DNA of 64,000 nt from Rhizobium ecuadorense. Its GTDB lineage: Bacteria > Pseudomonadota > Alphaproteobacteria > Rhizobiales > Rhizobiaceae. Where the stretch lies: NCBI RefSeq assembly GCF_001187535.1, contig NZ_LFIO01000381.1:1-64000 (forward strand), read 5' to 3'. The position numbers were made by a program, and so were the translations under genes. The notes under the pieces are model-generated. The model did no database searches. It had not been told where the DNA came from and worked only from the letters and a program-made list of their open reading frames with translations. Of the stretch, positions 8,578-18,566 are shown one piece after another. Within the stretch, counting starts at the first letter, position 1; each line of letters begins with the position of its first letter.

Positions 8578-10068
8578 ATGACAGTCTATTACGTGAACTC
8601 GGCGACAGGCGCCAACAGCAACGCTGGCACGAGCGAGGATGCGCCCTTTGCATCCTTCTGGGCGGTGGAAAATTTGAAGCTGCAGCCCGGCGACACCGTG
8701 CTGCTCGCTGCAGGCAGCGTGTATAACGACCAGCTCGACCTGAAATATTCCGGCACCGTCAGCGCCCCGATTACCATCGGCAGCTACGGGATCGGCGATG
8801 CGCCGGTCATTCATAGTCCCGGCGACGGCATTCACAGCCTTTATGCGTCGAACATCGTCATCGAGAACATCAAGATCTCGGATACCGGCGGTGCCGCCAT
8901 TTATGGCGGCTATGTCTCGAACTGGACGGTGCGCAATGTCGAGGTCGATCACACCGGCTTGGCAGGCAAGTCCGGTTCGGTCACCTTTCGGACGGGCTCG
9001 AACATCACCATCGAAAACAGCACGATCAACGACGTGAACGGCGACGGCGTCTGGATCGAGAAGATCAACGGCGTCACCCTTCTCAACAACACTGTCACCA
9101 ACGCCCACGGCACCACGGCAGATGCCGTGCAGATGAACGACAGCAGCAACATCCTGATCAGCGGCAATGTTCTCGACCAGACGGGCGCCATTAGCCCTAA
9201 GGGCGTGCTGACGCTCATCCGGCCTGTGAATGCGGTGATCGAGGACAATACGCTGGTTGGCGGCGGCTTCGGGGTTAGCGCTCAGGCGGGCACGAATATC
9301 GCCATCCACGACAACGACATTTCGGGATATGGCGGCTACAGCTGGTCCTACGCCGTCGGCCTCGGCGACCAGGGCGACACGAGGGACTATGATATCTCAG
9401 GCAATTACATCCATGACGGCGTATGGGGCGTGGTGGTCAGCTCTGCCGGCACCACCAGTTACGTTCGTGAAGATATCGATATTCACAACAACGTTTTCGA
9501 CGACCTGTCGCAGGCGGCGCTGAAGGTCGACAGGCCTGCATCCGGAGCTTTCCACGACAATGTCATCGCCAGCGATGTCACGCCCTACAGCATATCCCCT
9601 GCCATCATCGCCGCGAACACCTTTCCCGTCAGCAACAACACAACGCTCGACGAGGCTGACGCCCTGTTTGTTAGCCTCGATAGTCACGCTGCCGGCGATA
9701 CAGCGCATGCGGACACGGTTCCGACAATCGTCGCAGCCCATGACAGTTTGAAGATCTCAGCCGACATGGATGCCGCCCATCACGGCAATCTCCTTGAAAA
9801 CGACAGTTCGGCCAATGGGATCCTGCTGCTGCGCCGCTTCGACGGCGAAGTCGTCGGCAAGAACGGCCTGACGCTGACCGGCCAATACGGCAGCATCCAT
9901 GTCGACGATCATGGCGACTACAGCTACACGCTCGACGCGGCGAAGCTTGCCGGGCTTAGCGGAGATGTGAGCGAGACGTTCTATTATAAGATTTCGGACG
10001 GGGCCGCGCATCATTTCGATACGGATACGCTGAGCATCTCCATCGATGTGGACGGTGTGCTGACCTGA
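8578..10068 (+). CDS. Right-handed beta-helix protein with C-terminal VCBS-like domain (copy 2)
   Basis: This is a tandem paralogue of the previous gene. With the ATG at 8578 both proteins start MT-I/V-YYVNSATG and are exactly 496 aa; an in-frame ATG 18 bp upstream would break this match. The beta-helix units (NIVIENIKISDTGGAAIYGG, NITIENSTINDVNGDGVWIE) and the VCBS-like tail (GNLLENDSS, GLTLTGQYGSIHVDDHGDY) align along the whole length with scattered substitutions. No signal peptide. Likely a second secreted surface or polysaccharide-interacting protein, its difference in role unknown. Confidence 0.85.
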   Translation: MTVYYVNSATGANSNAGTSEDAPFASFWAVENLKLQPGDTVLLAAGSVYNDQLDLKYSGTVSAPITIGSYGIGDAPVIHSPGDGIHSLYASNIVIENIKISDTGGAAIYGGYVSNWTVRNVEVDHTGLAGKSGSVTFRTGSNITIENSTINDVNGDGVWIEKINGVTLLNNTVTNAHGTTADAVQMNDSSNILISGNVLDQTGAISPKGVLTLIRPVNAVIEDNTLVGGGFGVSAQAGTNIAIHDNDISGYGGYSWSYAVGLGDQGDTRDYDISGNYIHDGVWGVVVSSAGTTSYVREDIDIHNNVFDDLSQAALKVDRPASGAFHDNVIASDVTPYSISPAIIAANTFPVSNNTTLDEADALFVSLDSHAAGDTAHADTVPTIVAAHDSLKISADMDAAHHGNLLENDSSANGILLLRRFDGEVVGKNGLTLTGQYGSIHVDDHGDYSYTLDAAKLAGLSGDVSETFYYKISDGAAHHFDTDTLSISIDVDGVLT

Positions 10069-10088
10069 CAGGGATAGCGGCGGCAAAC

Positions 10089-10370
10089 TCATCGGCCGCC
10101 GAGCAGGATCCTGGTGACGTCGATTTCGATTTCCGCACAGATGATCTCGTATTCGGTGACGATCGCCGGGTCGGCCGACCTATCCTTGCGCATGCGATCA
10201 AGAACGGCGCAGGCCTCGCCATAGGCTCCGCAGAGTTCGTAAAGATGGGGTTGGCTTGCCGCGGCGGCCCTGATCGTTGCCCGCGTTGCGGGCAGCCTCA
10301 TCATCAGCCTGGCCAGCCCCTGTTCGGCGATTTGCCGGACGATGTGTGCCACGCCTACTTTTCTGACCAT
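10089..10370 (-). CDS. Small hypothetical helical protein
   Basis: A 93-aa protein starting MVRKVGVAHIVRQIAEQG and ending DVTRILLGGR, predicted mostly helical, with a Tyr/Cys-containing centre (LYELCGAYGEACAVLDRM). No family recognised. It lies convergent to the second beta-helix gene, 20 bp away. The ATG at 10370 is preferred to one 60 bp upstream because it begins the composition typical of coding sequence. It stands alone. Confidence 0.5.
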   Translation of the reverse strand: MVRKVGVAHIVRQIAEQGLARLMMRLPATRATIRAAAASQPHLYELCGAYGEACAVLDRMRKDRSADPAIVTEYEIICAEIEIDVTRILLGGR

Positions 10371-10535
10371 GCCATCAACCCTCGCTGCCTGTATTCCGCT
10401 GTCGAGAGTTGGTACGCAGGAATGCTGCATCTGGTTTCATGCCGGATGCAAAGTCGCCGTTTAAAAACTCGATGATGGAGGAAGTCCGGCAGGGTCAGCG
10501 GCTGGTGATTGGCGACTTTCTCCTGCGCTATCCGC

Positions 10536-11312
10536 TCAGGAAGAGAGGCCGATCGTGATGGTGGCGGACAGCACGCCACCGTCGAGCTTGTCGAAGTCGA
10601 ATATGTGATCGGCGGCGTCTTGCGGGATGATGCCGTCCGCTTCGTTGCGGGTATCGCGGGTAGGACGTCCGAGATAGTCCGGATGCTCGCCATAGATGAT
10701 GTCGCTCAGCGTATCGTCGAAATAGATCTGGCTGACGAGAAGCTCCTTGCCGTCGACGAGGATGCGGCAGTGAACATGTGGCGTGCGGCCCTGGTACCAT
10801 CCGGGATAGGCCGTCAGGAAGCTTGCCTGCCCCTCAGCATCCGTCAGTTGGCGCCCGCGAAAGGCGAGGCCGCTGATTGCCTCGGCATCGCCGAGCGTAC
10901 ACATTTCGGCCGCCTCGCGGCCGGAATAGATGCCACGATGATCGGTATGCCAGATTTCGATATCGGCGCTCTCGACCGGCCGGCAATCGGCGGCATGGAC
11001 GATGCGGACGGCCAGCCGCAACGGCAGCCCGGCCTTTCCTTCCGAGACGTCCTGGCGGGCCGGAATATTGTTGACATGGCAGGGGCCAAGGGTTTGGGCT
11101 GATGTCACGATGCAATTCGGACGGCTGCGGAAGAGCGGCGCAGGCAATTTTTCCAATGTGACCGACTTTGTGCCGCCGCTCAGGAAATCCGTCCCCTTCC
11201 AGTCGAATGTCCTGGCGGCAACGGTGATATGCCGCCGTGGCCAGATCGCCGCCGCAGCCACGGTCGAGGCGACGATGGTCGCACCTCCAAGCACCAGGGT
11301 TCGCCTTTGCAT
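10536..11312 (-). CDS. Exported intradiol ring-cleavage dioxygenase-like protein
   Basis: A 258-aa protein with a twin-arginine-like leader (MQRRTLVLGGATIVASTVAAAA) and an intradiol dioxygenase fold. Expected Fe(III) ligands are present: Y129 (HRGIYSGR), Y173 (YPGWYQGRTPHVH) and H179/H181. Catechol-type 1,2-dioxygenases cleave aromatic diols between the hydroxyls. This exported class has unknown substrates and may act on plant phenolics. The ATG at 11312 has AAGGAAG upstream and begins the leader; longer frames lack one. It is divergent from the cation antiporter. Confidence 0.85.
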   Translation of the reverse strand: MQRRTLVLGGATIVASTVAAAAIWPRRHITVAARTFDWKGTDFLSGGTKSVTLEKLPAPLFRSRPNCIVTSAQTLGPCHVNNIPARQDVSEGKAGLPLRLAVRIVHAADCRPVESADIEIWHTDHRGIYSGREAAEMCTLGDAEAISGLAFRGRQLTDAEGQASFLTAYPGWYQGRTPHVHCRILVDGKELLVSQIYFDDTLSDIIYGEHPDYLGRPTRDTRNEADGIIPQDAADHIFDFDKLDGGVLSATITIGLSS

Positions 11313-11532
11313 GAGTCTTCCTTTCTCGAAGGCACTGCGTGTAAGGAGGATGCGCAGGAAACTCCAATGAATTCCAGTCAATGATGGAGGGCAGAGAGAG
11401 CCAAAGTCTCCAAAACTCGCCATTCCCGGTCATGCAGCCTTTACAGCGCGTAGCGTCTTTTCAGATGCGTAAGGTCGCTGTAATTCTTTGCGGCAGCCAT
11501 CCGACATTCGTTGCTGAGCCAGGGCGGGGCAC

Positions 11533-13113
11533 ATGGAACCAACACACTTATTCGAGCTCGTTATCGCGATGTTTCTCGCGATCATCGCGCTGCAATATGC
11601 CGCCCATAGGCTCGGCCTGCCGCCGTCCGTCGCGCTGTTGACCGGTGGTGCTTTGCTGGCGTTCGTGCCGGGGCTGCCGGCGATATCGGTCGATCCCGAG
11701 CTGGTGCTGGTTATCTTCCTGCCGCCGCTGTTGATGGATGGCGCCTGGTCGATCGCGCTGTCGCGGCTGCGGCGGCATATGATCGGCATCGCTTCGCTTG
11801 CCGTCGGCGCGGTATTCTTCACCTGCATCGTCGTGGCCGTTGTCGCCCACCTTATCTTTCCGTCACTCCCCTGGGGCGCCTGCGCGGCACTGGGCGCGAT
11901 CGTTGCGCCGCCGGACGCGGTTTCGGCGCGTGCCGTGCTGGAGCGCGTACGATTGCCACGGCGGCTGCAGATTCTGCTGGAAGGCGAGAGCCTGCTCAAC
12001 GATGCGAGCGGCCTGGTACTCTTCCGTTTTGCCGTTGCCGCCGCCGCGACAGGCGCTTTCAGCGCAGGTGAAGCCGTCGGCAGTTTCTTCGTGCTGGCGC
12101 TGGGCGGCGCCGTCGTCGGCATCGCGGTCGGATTGGCATGGGTCAAACTCATCCGCCATCTCGGCGACGATTATCTGATCATCGCGGCCACCGTGCTGCT
12201 CGGCTGGATTTCCTATCTGTTGGGCGAACTGCTGCATGTCTCCGGCGTCATCGCCACCGTCAGCACCGGGCTGATCGCTTCCTGGCATCAGCACACGGTC
12301 TTTTCAGCGGCGACGCGCATGCGCGGCACGTCGTTCTGGACGGTGATGATCTTCCTGATGGAAGCGGCGGTCTTCACACTGATCGGGCTGTCGCTGCGGG
12401 ACGTCGTCGAACGCGGCGGCGGCTTCACCACCGTGATCGCGACAATGGGTCTGCCGATGCTGGCAATCATTGTGGCACTCGTGGCTGCGCGGTTTGCGTG
12501 GGTCTTTGCCTCCGATCTCGTCATGAGGTCATGTGCCGCGCTGGGGTTCACCCGTGCCCGGCCGCTCGGAGCAGGCGGGGCGACCGTTCTAAGCTGGGCA
12601 GGTGTGCGCGGGGTAGTTACGCTCGCCTTGGCGCTGAGCCTGCCCGAGGGTTTCCCGGGCCGTGACTTCATCCTTGCCACGTCCTTTGCCGTCATTCTCG
12701 GAACCGTGCTCGTGCAGGGCACCACATTAGGGCGGGTGATTGCCTGGGTGCGGCTGGCGCCGGAGACGGAAAGAGCGCGTCTGACCATGAGCCAGGCCGA
12801 AGCCGCCATGGCGCAGGTGCAGTTCGGGATCGTCCAAAACCTGGCCTATGACGCAGAGGGAAAGCTCATCCACCCGCAATTGCTGGAGCGCTATCAGCGC
12901 AGGGCGACAGCGATCGTCGACTATGCCGAGAGAACCGAGCATTACGTGCCGCTGCTCCATGCTCATTTTGACGTCGTTCTCGAAGCGGTTGCGACAGGGC
13001 GTCGTGAACTCATTCGCCTCCACCGCGCCGGCGACATCGATGACGAGACGCTGGACGAGCTGGAACGGGATCTTGATCTCGAGGAATTGAGCGCGATCTC
13101 GGCCAAGGCCTGA
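11533..13113 (+). CDS. Na+/H+ antiporter, CPA1 family
   Basis: A 526-aa membrane protein with about 11-12 helices over residues 1-405 and a hydrophilic cytoplasmic C-terminus. Family motifs include FLPPLLMDGAW (about 58-70), the ion-binding segment APPDAVSARAVLERVRLP and LEGESLLNDASGLVLFRFAV (the ND pair), and SWAGVRGVVTLALALSLP near 355. It exchanges cytoplasmic Na+ (or K+) for protons in pH and salt homeostasis. It is convergent with kup, 40 bp away, so two monovalent-cation transporters are adjacent. Confidence 0.92.
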   Translation: MEPTHLFELVIAMFLAIIALQYAAHRLGLPPSVALLTGGALLAFVPGLPAISVDPELVLVIFLPPLLMDGAWSIALSRLRRHMIGIASLAVGAVFFTCIVVAVVAHLIFPSLPWGACAALGAIVAPPDAVSARAVLERVRLPRRLQILLEGESLLNDASGLVLFRFAVAAAATGAFSAGEAVGSFFVLALGGAVVGIAVGLAWVKLIRHLGDDYLIIAATVLLGWISYLLGELLHVSGVIATVSTGLIASWHQHTVFSAATRMRGTSFWTVMIFLMEAAVFTLIGLSLRDVVERGGGFTTVIATMGLPMLAIIVALVAARFAWVFASDLVMRSCAALGFTRARPLGAGGATVLSWAGVRGVVTLALALSLPEGFPGRDFILATSFAVILGTVLVQGTTLGRVIAWVRLAPETERARLTMSQAEAAMAQVQFGIVQNLAYDAEGKLIHPQLLERYQRRATAIVDYAERTEHYVPLLHAHFDVVLEAVATGRRELIRLHRAGDIDDETLDELERDLDLEELSAISAKA

Positions 13114-13153
13114 CGTGCACGCCGCTGCAATTCTCCGCCTCCGGCATCCCGCT

Positions 13154-15055
13154 CTAAATGGCGATCTGTTCGCCGAGTTCGACGACGCGGTTTGACGGCA
13201 GGTTGAAGTAATCGGAGGGATCGATCGCCAAGCCTTCCAATACCATGAATATGCGCTCCTGCCAGCCGGGCAGGCCGGTGTTCGGTGTCCTCACGAGGTT
13301 CCGGCGGCCGAGATAGAAGGAGGTCTTCATGATCTCGAACTTGAAACCTCCCTCCCGGCAGAGCGCCAGCGCCCTGGTGACATCAGGGTCGTCCATGAAG
13401 CCGAAAGTGAGATCAAGGCGCACGAAGCGTGGCGAGAGCTGGCTGATCTTGATGCGCCTGCTGTCGGGGACATAAGGTTCGTCTTCGGTCCAGACGGTCA
13501 GGATGACGTTCTGTTGGTGGAGCACGTGGTTGTGCTTGAGATTGTGGAGCAGAACATTCGGCGTCCGATCCGGGACGCTGGTCAGGAAGACTGCCGTTCC
13601 CGGAACGGTGACCGGTGAATGGTCCGACTTTCGCTCGATCGATCTGATGAAGGAATCGAGCGGGATTTCATTGTTGGCGCGCAGTCTCTTCAGATAGGCC
13701 TGCCCGCGGGTCCATGTCCACATCAGGATCATGATCGCCAGCGCAAGGGCGACCGGAACCCAGCCGCCATCGTAGATCTTCAAGAGGTTGGCCGCCAGGA
13801 ACAGGACTTCGATGATGAAGAGCGGCAGCAGCAGGGCAGCGGCGAGCACGAGGGAGTAGCCCCAGACGGCGCGGAGGAACTGGAAGACCAGCATGGTCGA
13901 GATGACCATGGTTCCGGTCACCGAGATACCGTAGGCCGTCGCCAGCGACTCGGAGTCGCCGAAGGAAAAGATCAGCATCAAGACGCCGACCAGGAGGAGA
14001 AGATTGACGCTTGGCACGTAGATCTGGCCGGTGTTGGTCTCGGAGGTGAACTTGATCCGCAGCCGCGGCAGGAAGCCGAGGTGAACCGCCGAGCGGGCCA
14101 GCGAAAACGCACCTGTTATGACAGCCTGGCTGGCGATGATCGTCGCCATCGTCGCCAGCAGAACCACCGGCAGCAAGGCCCAATCAGGATACATCAGAAA
14201 GAACGGATTGGCAGCCGTTTCGGGATGGGCGAGAACGAGCGCGCCTTGTCCGAGATAGTTGAGGAGCAATGCCGGAAAGACGAGCACGAACCATGCCGTC
14301 TGGATCGGCCGGCGCCCGAAATGCCCGAGATCGGCATAGAGCGCTTCGCAGCCGGTGACGGTCAGAAAGACGGCGCCGAGCACGATCAGGCCGATAGTGC
14401 CGGCATGGGTGAGGAACAGGAATGCATTGACCGGATTGAGCGCCTCCAGAATCGTCCAGTCGTCACCGATATGGATCAGACCGCCCGCCGCCATCGCCAG
14501 AAACCACAACACCGTGATCGGCCCGAAAAACATCGAGACGGCAGCAGTTCCCCGCGACTGAACGCCAAAGAGAACGATCATAATCGCAGCCGACGCAAGC
14601 GGGACGTAGTCCGCAAAGGCCGGGGTAACCAGCTTCAGGCCTTCGAGCGCCGACATCACCGACAGGGCAGGCGTGATCATCGCATCGCCGATGAAGAGGG
14701 CCGCTCCGATCAAGCCGGCGAAGAAGAGCACGGGTACGTTTCGCCCCATCTTCTTCATCAGGAGGGCGAGAAGCGAAAGCGTGCCGCCTTCGCCGTCATT
14801 GTCCGCCCTGAGAAGGAAGAGCACATATTTGAAGGTCACAATGATCGTCAGCGTCCAGACCATCAGCGAAATGAGCCCGATGACCTCGGCCTCGTGCACG
14901 CCGTCGGCGGCAAAGGGCCTCAGTGCCTCACGAAGGGCATAGAGCGGGCTGGTGCCGATATCGCCATAGACGACGCCGATCGCGCCGACGACCAGTCCGA
15001 CAAAGCCCTTTCGGCTGGCACCTTCACCCGTCTTGTCTGCATGTGTCGACGTCAT
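13154..15055 (-). CDS. kup: Kup-type low-affinity K+ transporter
   Basis: A 633-aa protein matching KUP/HAK/KT potassium-proton symporters: N-terminal [24 protein letters not shown], then [10 protein letters not shown], about 12 membrane helices to residue 450, and a cytoplasmic C-terminal domain ending [11 protein letters not shown]. It imports K+. The ATG at 15055 is preferred to upstream ATGs because it gives the usual short polar N-terminus before the first helix. It is divergent from the MFS gene across a 343-bp gap. Confidence 0.93.
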   Translation of the reverse strand: MTSTHADKTGEGASRKGFVGLVVGAIGVVYGDIGTSPLYALREALRPFAADGVHEAEVIGLISLMVWTLTIIVTFKYVLFLLRADNDGEGGTLSLLALLMKKMGRNVPVLFFAGLIGAALFIGDAMITPALSVMSALEGLKLVTPAFADYVPLASAAIMIVLFGVQSRGTAAVSMFFGPITVLWFLAMAAGGLIHIGDDWTILEALNPVNAFLFLTHAGTIGLIVLGAVFLTVTGCEALYADLGHFGRRPIQTAWFVLVFPALLLNYLGQGALVLAHPETAANPFFLMYPDWALLPVVLLATMATIIASQAVITGAFSLARSAVHLGFLPRLRIKFTSETNTGQIYVPSVNLLLLVGVLMLIFSFGDSESLATAYGISVTGTMVISTMLVFQFLRAVWGYSLVLAAALLLPLFIIEVLFLAANLLKIYDGGWVPVALALAIMILMWTWTRGQAYLKRLRANNEIPLDSFIRSIERKSDHSPVTVPGTAVFLTSVPDRTPNVLLHNLKHNHVLHQQNVILTVWTEDEPYVPDSRRIKISQLSPRFVRLDLTFGFMDDPDVTRALALCREGGFKFEIMKTSFYLGRRNLVRTPNTGLPGWQERIFMVLEGLAIDPSDYFNLPSNRVVELGEQIAI

Positions 15056-15398
15056 GGTTCCCCGCTCATGCCACCTGGCCATGAACACAAACATATGCCG
15101 CATTGCAGAACGGCAAGTAAATTGATGCGGGTGCGAATTTTTTGTGAGGGGTGGAGGCGAGGAAAGAGGGCAGAATCCCCGAGTGACGTCTTAAGCGGTT
15201 GGACCGGCGACGCTTCTGGTGGCCGCCACCTCTCGTGGACCGGCCGGGGGGATCAGCGTGCTGACAGGAACTGTCAGCAACGGTGGGAGATAACCGGGAA
15301 CCGCGGTTTGGGGGCCGGTCGCCATTTCGTCGGAATATCCGGCTATGCCGCTCGGATGCCTGGACTTCAATCCCGCCCCAATCGGAGCAAGTCCCGAG
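15056..15398. other. Divergent intergenic region kup / MFS
   Basis: No gene is supported. The left part should hold the kup promoter. Within the right part a perfect 8-bp inverted repeat is annotated separately. The remaining open frames overlap each other and lack ribosome sites or recognisable content. Confidence 0.5.
15260..15278. promoter_or_regulatory. Operator-like inverted repeat upstream of MFS gene
   Basis: GCTGACAG (15260-15267) and CTGTCAGC (15271-15278) are perfect inverted arms around GAA. The site lies about 120 bp before the MFS start and 205 bp before kup. It could be a dimeric regulator's operator. No regulator gene is adjacent. Confidence 0.4.
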
Positions 15399-16574
15399 AT
15401 GAAGCCGCATGATCGCATTTTCTTCATTCAATTTGCCGTGGCCCTTTCCGTCGGTGCGTTTCTTTCGCGGCTGCCCGACCTCCAGCGCAAGTTCGGCCTT
15501 GCCGAAGGAGAACTCGGCCTTTTGCTCGCTGTGTTGTCCTTAGGCGTTCTCTGCGGTCTGACCTTCTCGGTGAAGTTCATCGAGAGGCTTGGTGCGCGCA
15601 GAACCGCCTTCGTCACTGTCTTCGGCGCGTCGCTGTTTTTGGCACTGATCCCCTGGATGCCTTCGGCTCCGTCGGCAGTGCCGTTGTTCTTCATTGCCGG
15701 CATTTTCACCGGGGCATTCGAGATCAACGCCAATATCGAAACCGATCGCCATGAGGCGCTGCTTGGGTACCGCATCATGAGCCGGGCTCACGGCATGTGG
15801 AGCCTCGGCTTCTGCCTCACCGCCCTTGTTGCCGCCGGCATGCGGCAGGCTGCCGTGTCCATCGAACTGCATACTTTCCTCATCCTCGTCATTGTCTTGA
15901 TTGCCGGATCGATCGTTTTCTCCGGGATCGAGAATGCCCCCAAGCGGCGCGATGCTCACCCCGGACATGCGCCGCTTATCGCCTTTCCCACCGTCGGGCT
16001 GCTGCCCCTCTGCCTCGTCGGCGCAGCTCCGCTTCTTGCCGAAGGCGCAAGCGTCGATTGGTCGGCGATCTATATGCGGGACGTTTTTGCCGTCGAACCA
16101 TTCGTCGGCGGGCTTGGCGTGACCGTCTTCTCCTTGCTGATCGCCATCGGGCGGCTCGGCATGGACCCCGTCATCGACCGCTTCAATCCCCGCCCCGTCG
16201 CCATAACCCTCCTTGGAATCACGGCCATCGGTGTTGTGATGGTTGCGACGGCGACGCATCCTGTTGTCGCGCTTGCGGGCTTCGGCGTGACGGGGATCGG
16301 CTGCTCATCGGTCTATCCGCTTACCATCTCGGCTGCGGCCCGGCGCACGGATAGACCTGCAGCGGTCAGCGTTGCAGCACTCGGGCAGACGACGTTTCTC
16401 GTGTTTTTTGCCGGGCCGCCGCTGCTCGGATTCGTTGCCGAACACGTCGGCATCCGCTTTTCCTACTGGGCGGTCGTCCCTGTTCTCGCCGCCGCACTTC
16501 TGCTCACCAGGGCTCTTGCCGCTGATCCTGCCGCCATCACAGGCCAGCCCGACCCGGTACAACCACACGGTTGA
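15399..16574 (+). CDS. MFS transporter, YbjJ-like
   Basis: A 391-aa membrane protein with 12 predicted helices in two halves. The first half has FLSRLPDLQRKFGLAEGELGLLL and a short loop KFIERLGARR typical of the MFS motif-A region; the second includes SAAARRTDRPAAVSVAALGQTTFLV. It resembles YbjJ/fucose-permease-like members, whose substrates are mostly unknown. The ATG at 15399 has GGAGC upstream and places the first helix near the N-terminus. It stands alone on its strand. Confidence 0.85.
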   Translation: MKPHDRIFFIQFAVALSVGAFLSRLPDLQRKFGLAEGELGLLLAVLSLGVLCGLTFSVKFIERLGARRTAFVTVFGASLFLALIPWMPSAPSAVPLFFIAGIFTGAFEINANIETDRHEALLGYRIMSRAHGMWSLGFCLTALVAAGMRQAAVSIELHTFLILVIVLIAGSIVFSGIENAPKRRDAHPGHAPLIAFPTVGLLPLCLVGAAPLLAEGASVDWSAIYMRDVFAVEPFVGGLGVTVFSLLIAIGRLGMDPVIDRFNPRPVAITLLGITAIGVVMVATATHPVVALAGFGVTGIGCSSVYPLTISAAARRTDRPAAVSVAALGQTTFLVFFAGPPLLGFVAEHVGIRFSYWAVVPVLAAALLLTRALAADPAAITGQPDPVQPHG

Positions 16575-17080
16575 TACGCCGCACCGGCCCGTCCGCTGTC
16601 GCGGAGCGTTCATATCCGCAACCGGCAGGGAGGTGGGCCATCGGCTTTCGTCGGCGGATGGGGCGGTGCGATGTATTTCCCGCCGTATCCAAGTATTATT
16701 TGTAGTCGTAGAAAGTATAGCCCGTATGGGTGATGACCAGGGTCGCGCGCCGATGTCAACTCTTTGGCGAATGATCTTGTTGCTCAATCACTTGCGGGTG
16801 CGGTTCATCTGCTCCGAAAGAACCCGGTTCGGATAGCGAAAGCTTAGCCTTTCCGGCTCGCAGAACCTCTGTTTTGCGGGATTTTCGACGGTCGTGTCCG
16901 GCCGCAAGGGAGACGCGCCTGCAGTCTATCCGCGCCTCGATTCGAACAAATTGCCGCCGTCAAAATGCCAGTATTAGTTGTTTCTAAATCACGCCATAAT
17001 TGGCATCTACGTTGCCGCGCCTGTTTTATTCTTCGCCACATTTCGGAATTTCAGCGTTATACAAACAATGGTGGGTAACT
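16575..17080. other. Intergenic, no gene recognised
   Basis: Frames open on both strands are short, basic and lack ribosome sites. The right end (about 16970-17070) is AT-richer and includes a near-palindrome around CGCCATAATTGGC, so it probably holds the promoter of the small exported protein that follows. Confidence 0.4.
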
Positions 17081-17503
17081 ATGAAGGTTATTCTCGTCAT
17101 CGTCCTCACGGTGCTTGCCGTGCCCTGTGAGGCGGACATGCTGGGCACGGCATCCAAGTACAAGAGCATGCACGAACGCTCCATCTCCTTCCTCAGCATC
17201 AATCCCCGCAAGGTATCGTGGTGCGGTGCGTTCCTGGCCTTTGTCGCCAAGCGATCTTCGCGGCAGCCGCCCCCCAACCCCAACATGGCGGCGTCCTGGA
17301 GGAATTTCGGAAAGCCGGTGTTCTTTCGCGCCGCCAGGCGGGGGGATGTCGTGGTGATCCGCACCGGCAGGCGCTTTCATGTGAGCCTTTTCGATCACAT
17401 CGACCAGCGCCGGCAGTTCGTCTACCTGTTCGGCGGCAATCAATCCAACCGGGTGCAACTGTCGAGGTATCGCGCCAGTTCGGTCGTGGCGGTGCGACGA
17501 TGA
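17081..17503 (+). CDS. Small exported CHAP/NlpC-like protein
   Basis: A 140-aa protein with a signal peptide (MKVILVIVLTVLAVPCEA) and a mature part containing SWCGAFLAFV (a Cys in the context of CHAP / TIGR02594 amidase-like proteins), RRGDVVVIRTG and HVSLFDHI. These resemble the Cys, strand and His elements of papain-like peptidoglycan amidases. I infer a cell-wall hydrolase-like protein of minimal size. The ATG at 17081 has GGTGGG upstream and starts the leader; the longer frame does not. Confidence 0.7.
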   Translation: MKVILVIVLTVLAVPCEADMLGTASKYKSMHERSISFLSINPRKVSWCGAFLAFVAKRSSRQPPPNPNMAASWRNFGKPVFFRAARRGDVVVIRTGRRFHVSLFDHIDQRRQFVYLFGGNQSNRVQLSRYRASSVVAVRR

Positions 17504-17579
17504 TGCCGGCTTGTCTGCGGTGAAGCCGCGTGCGTCAGCGCCAGTGAAAAACGTCCTTCCAAACGTCGATGACGGCGCG

Positions 17580-17828
17580 TTAAAGTTTGCGCGCCCTGAT
17601 ATGCAGGAAGATCGGCGCGATGCGGGTGTCGGCGACGACGGGCTCGGCCTCTGCCACCTCCAGCGATGCCATCGGCTCCCCGAAGGCCTCGATCGTCAGC
17701 CTCGCTTCGACGATCATCGAAATCCAGTTTGACAGCGTCCGGTGAAAGCGCGGGATGGAAAAGAGCGTCGCGCAGATCGAAACCAGCACTGTCACCACGA
17801 TGGCGCCTGTCTTGGCCGCGGCATACAG
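17580..17828 (-). CDS. Small membrane protein, hypothetical
   Basis: This frame encodes one hydrophobic segment (TGAIVVTVLVSICATLFSI) followed by a polar region ending FLHIRARKL. A GAGG sits correctly before a CTG codon at 17828, which would give about 82 aa; a GTG at 17798 would give 72 aa but cut into the helix. I mark the longer form because of the ribosome site. The frame is closed upstream at 17856. No family recognised; expression uncertain. Confidence 0.4.
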   Translation of the reverse strand: MYAAAKTGAIVVTVLVSICATLFSIPRFHRTLSNWISMIVEARLTIEAFGEPMASLEVAEAEPVVADTRIAPIFLHIRARKL

Positions 17829-17855
17829 CCTGTTTCCTCTATGCGTGTTTGTCTT

Positions 17856-18503
17856 TCATTCCGGTCGATTTGAAATGTCGTGATCGGGGATAATCCAGTG
17901 AGGCCCGAAGGAATCGTCCTCGATTGTGGAAGCGTTGATGATCAGGATCTCCGGCGGAATCTGTATACTGCCGGCGTCATAATCGAAGACCGATGTAACC
18001 GTCTGGAAAGGAACCGATTTCTGATCGTACTGGAAAGGAAACAGCATTTGATCTTCACCGAAGTGGCGGATGAGCTTCTGAAGCTTCTTACCGTCAGGTG
18101 TCAGCCAGATTTCGGCTCTGGTACCGTGAGGATATTTTTGCCAAATCGCAACATAATGAAACTCGGAGGCGTTGCCGACTGGTTCGCAGTTCAAGAATCT
18201 TGTTTTGTTTGGCTCACGCGGAAACCTCAACCAGTTCAATGTGTCGTAATATCTGACGAAATCTCGGCCATCCGCGTGTATGATCTGTACGTATTCCTCG
18301 TCTTTTCCGTCTTTTGCCCGACCAAATACGGTTTCGTGGTAGCCGGATGCCTTGATGCCATTGAGTGCATCCATCAGGACCTTGCAGACCGGTTCGGCTG
18401 ACGGGTCCGTGATCGTTACAGGATTGACATCATCGGCGCTGACGGAGTGCGCCGCCAGAGCCCCACAAAGACAAAGAACCGTAGGGGATAGCTGAATTTT
18501 CAT
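17856..18503 (-). CDS. Secreted protein of unknown function
   Basis: A 215-aa protein with a signal peptide (MKIQLSPTVLCLCGALAAHSVSA) and a mature part that looks beta-rich, with repeated edge strands (RAEIWLTPDGKKLQKLIRHF, VPFQTVTSVFDYD). The segment resembles lipoprotein-carrier (LolA/LolB-like) or DUF-type periplasmic folds, but I cannot assign a family. It follows another exported protein gene on the same strand by 63 bp, so the two probably form an operon and may act together. Confidence 0.7.
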   Translation of the reverse strand: MKIQLSPTVLCLCGALAAHSVSADDVNPVTITDPSAEPVCKVLMDALNGIKASGYHETVFGRAKDGKDEEYVQIIHADGRDFVRYYDTLNWLRFPREPNKTRFLNCEPVGNASEFHYVAIWQKYPHGTRAEIWLTPDGKKLQKLIRHFGEDQMLFPFQYDQKSVPFQTVTSVFDYDAGSIQIPPEILIINASTIEDDSFGPHWIIPDHDISNRPE

Positions 18504-18566
18504 GCGCCTGAATTCCTCAACCCGGAAGAGAAGTCGTAGCCGTTTTGAAAAAAGCCGCCGCATGCG

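Noticed and set aside
13619..15412. 597-aa plus-strand frame opposite kup
   Set aside because: It is the antisense of a membrane protein gene and has the His/Asp/Arg-rich composition typical of such shadows.
16844..17041. 65-aa minus-strand frame before the CHAP-like gene
   Set aside because: Arg-rich, no ribosome site, overlaps the probable promoter of the next gene.
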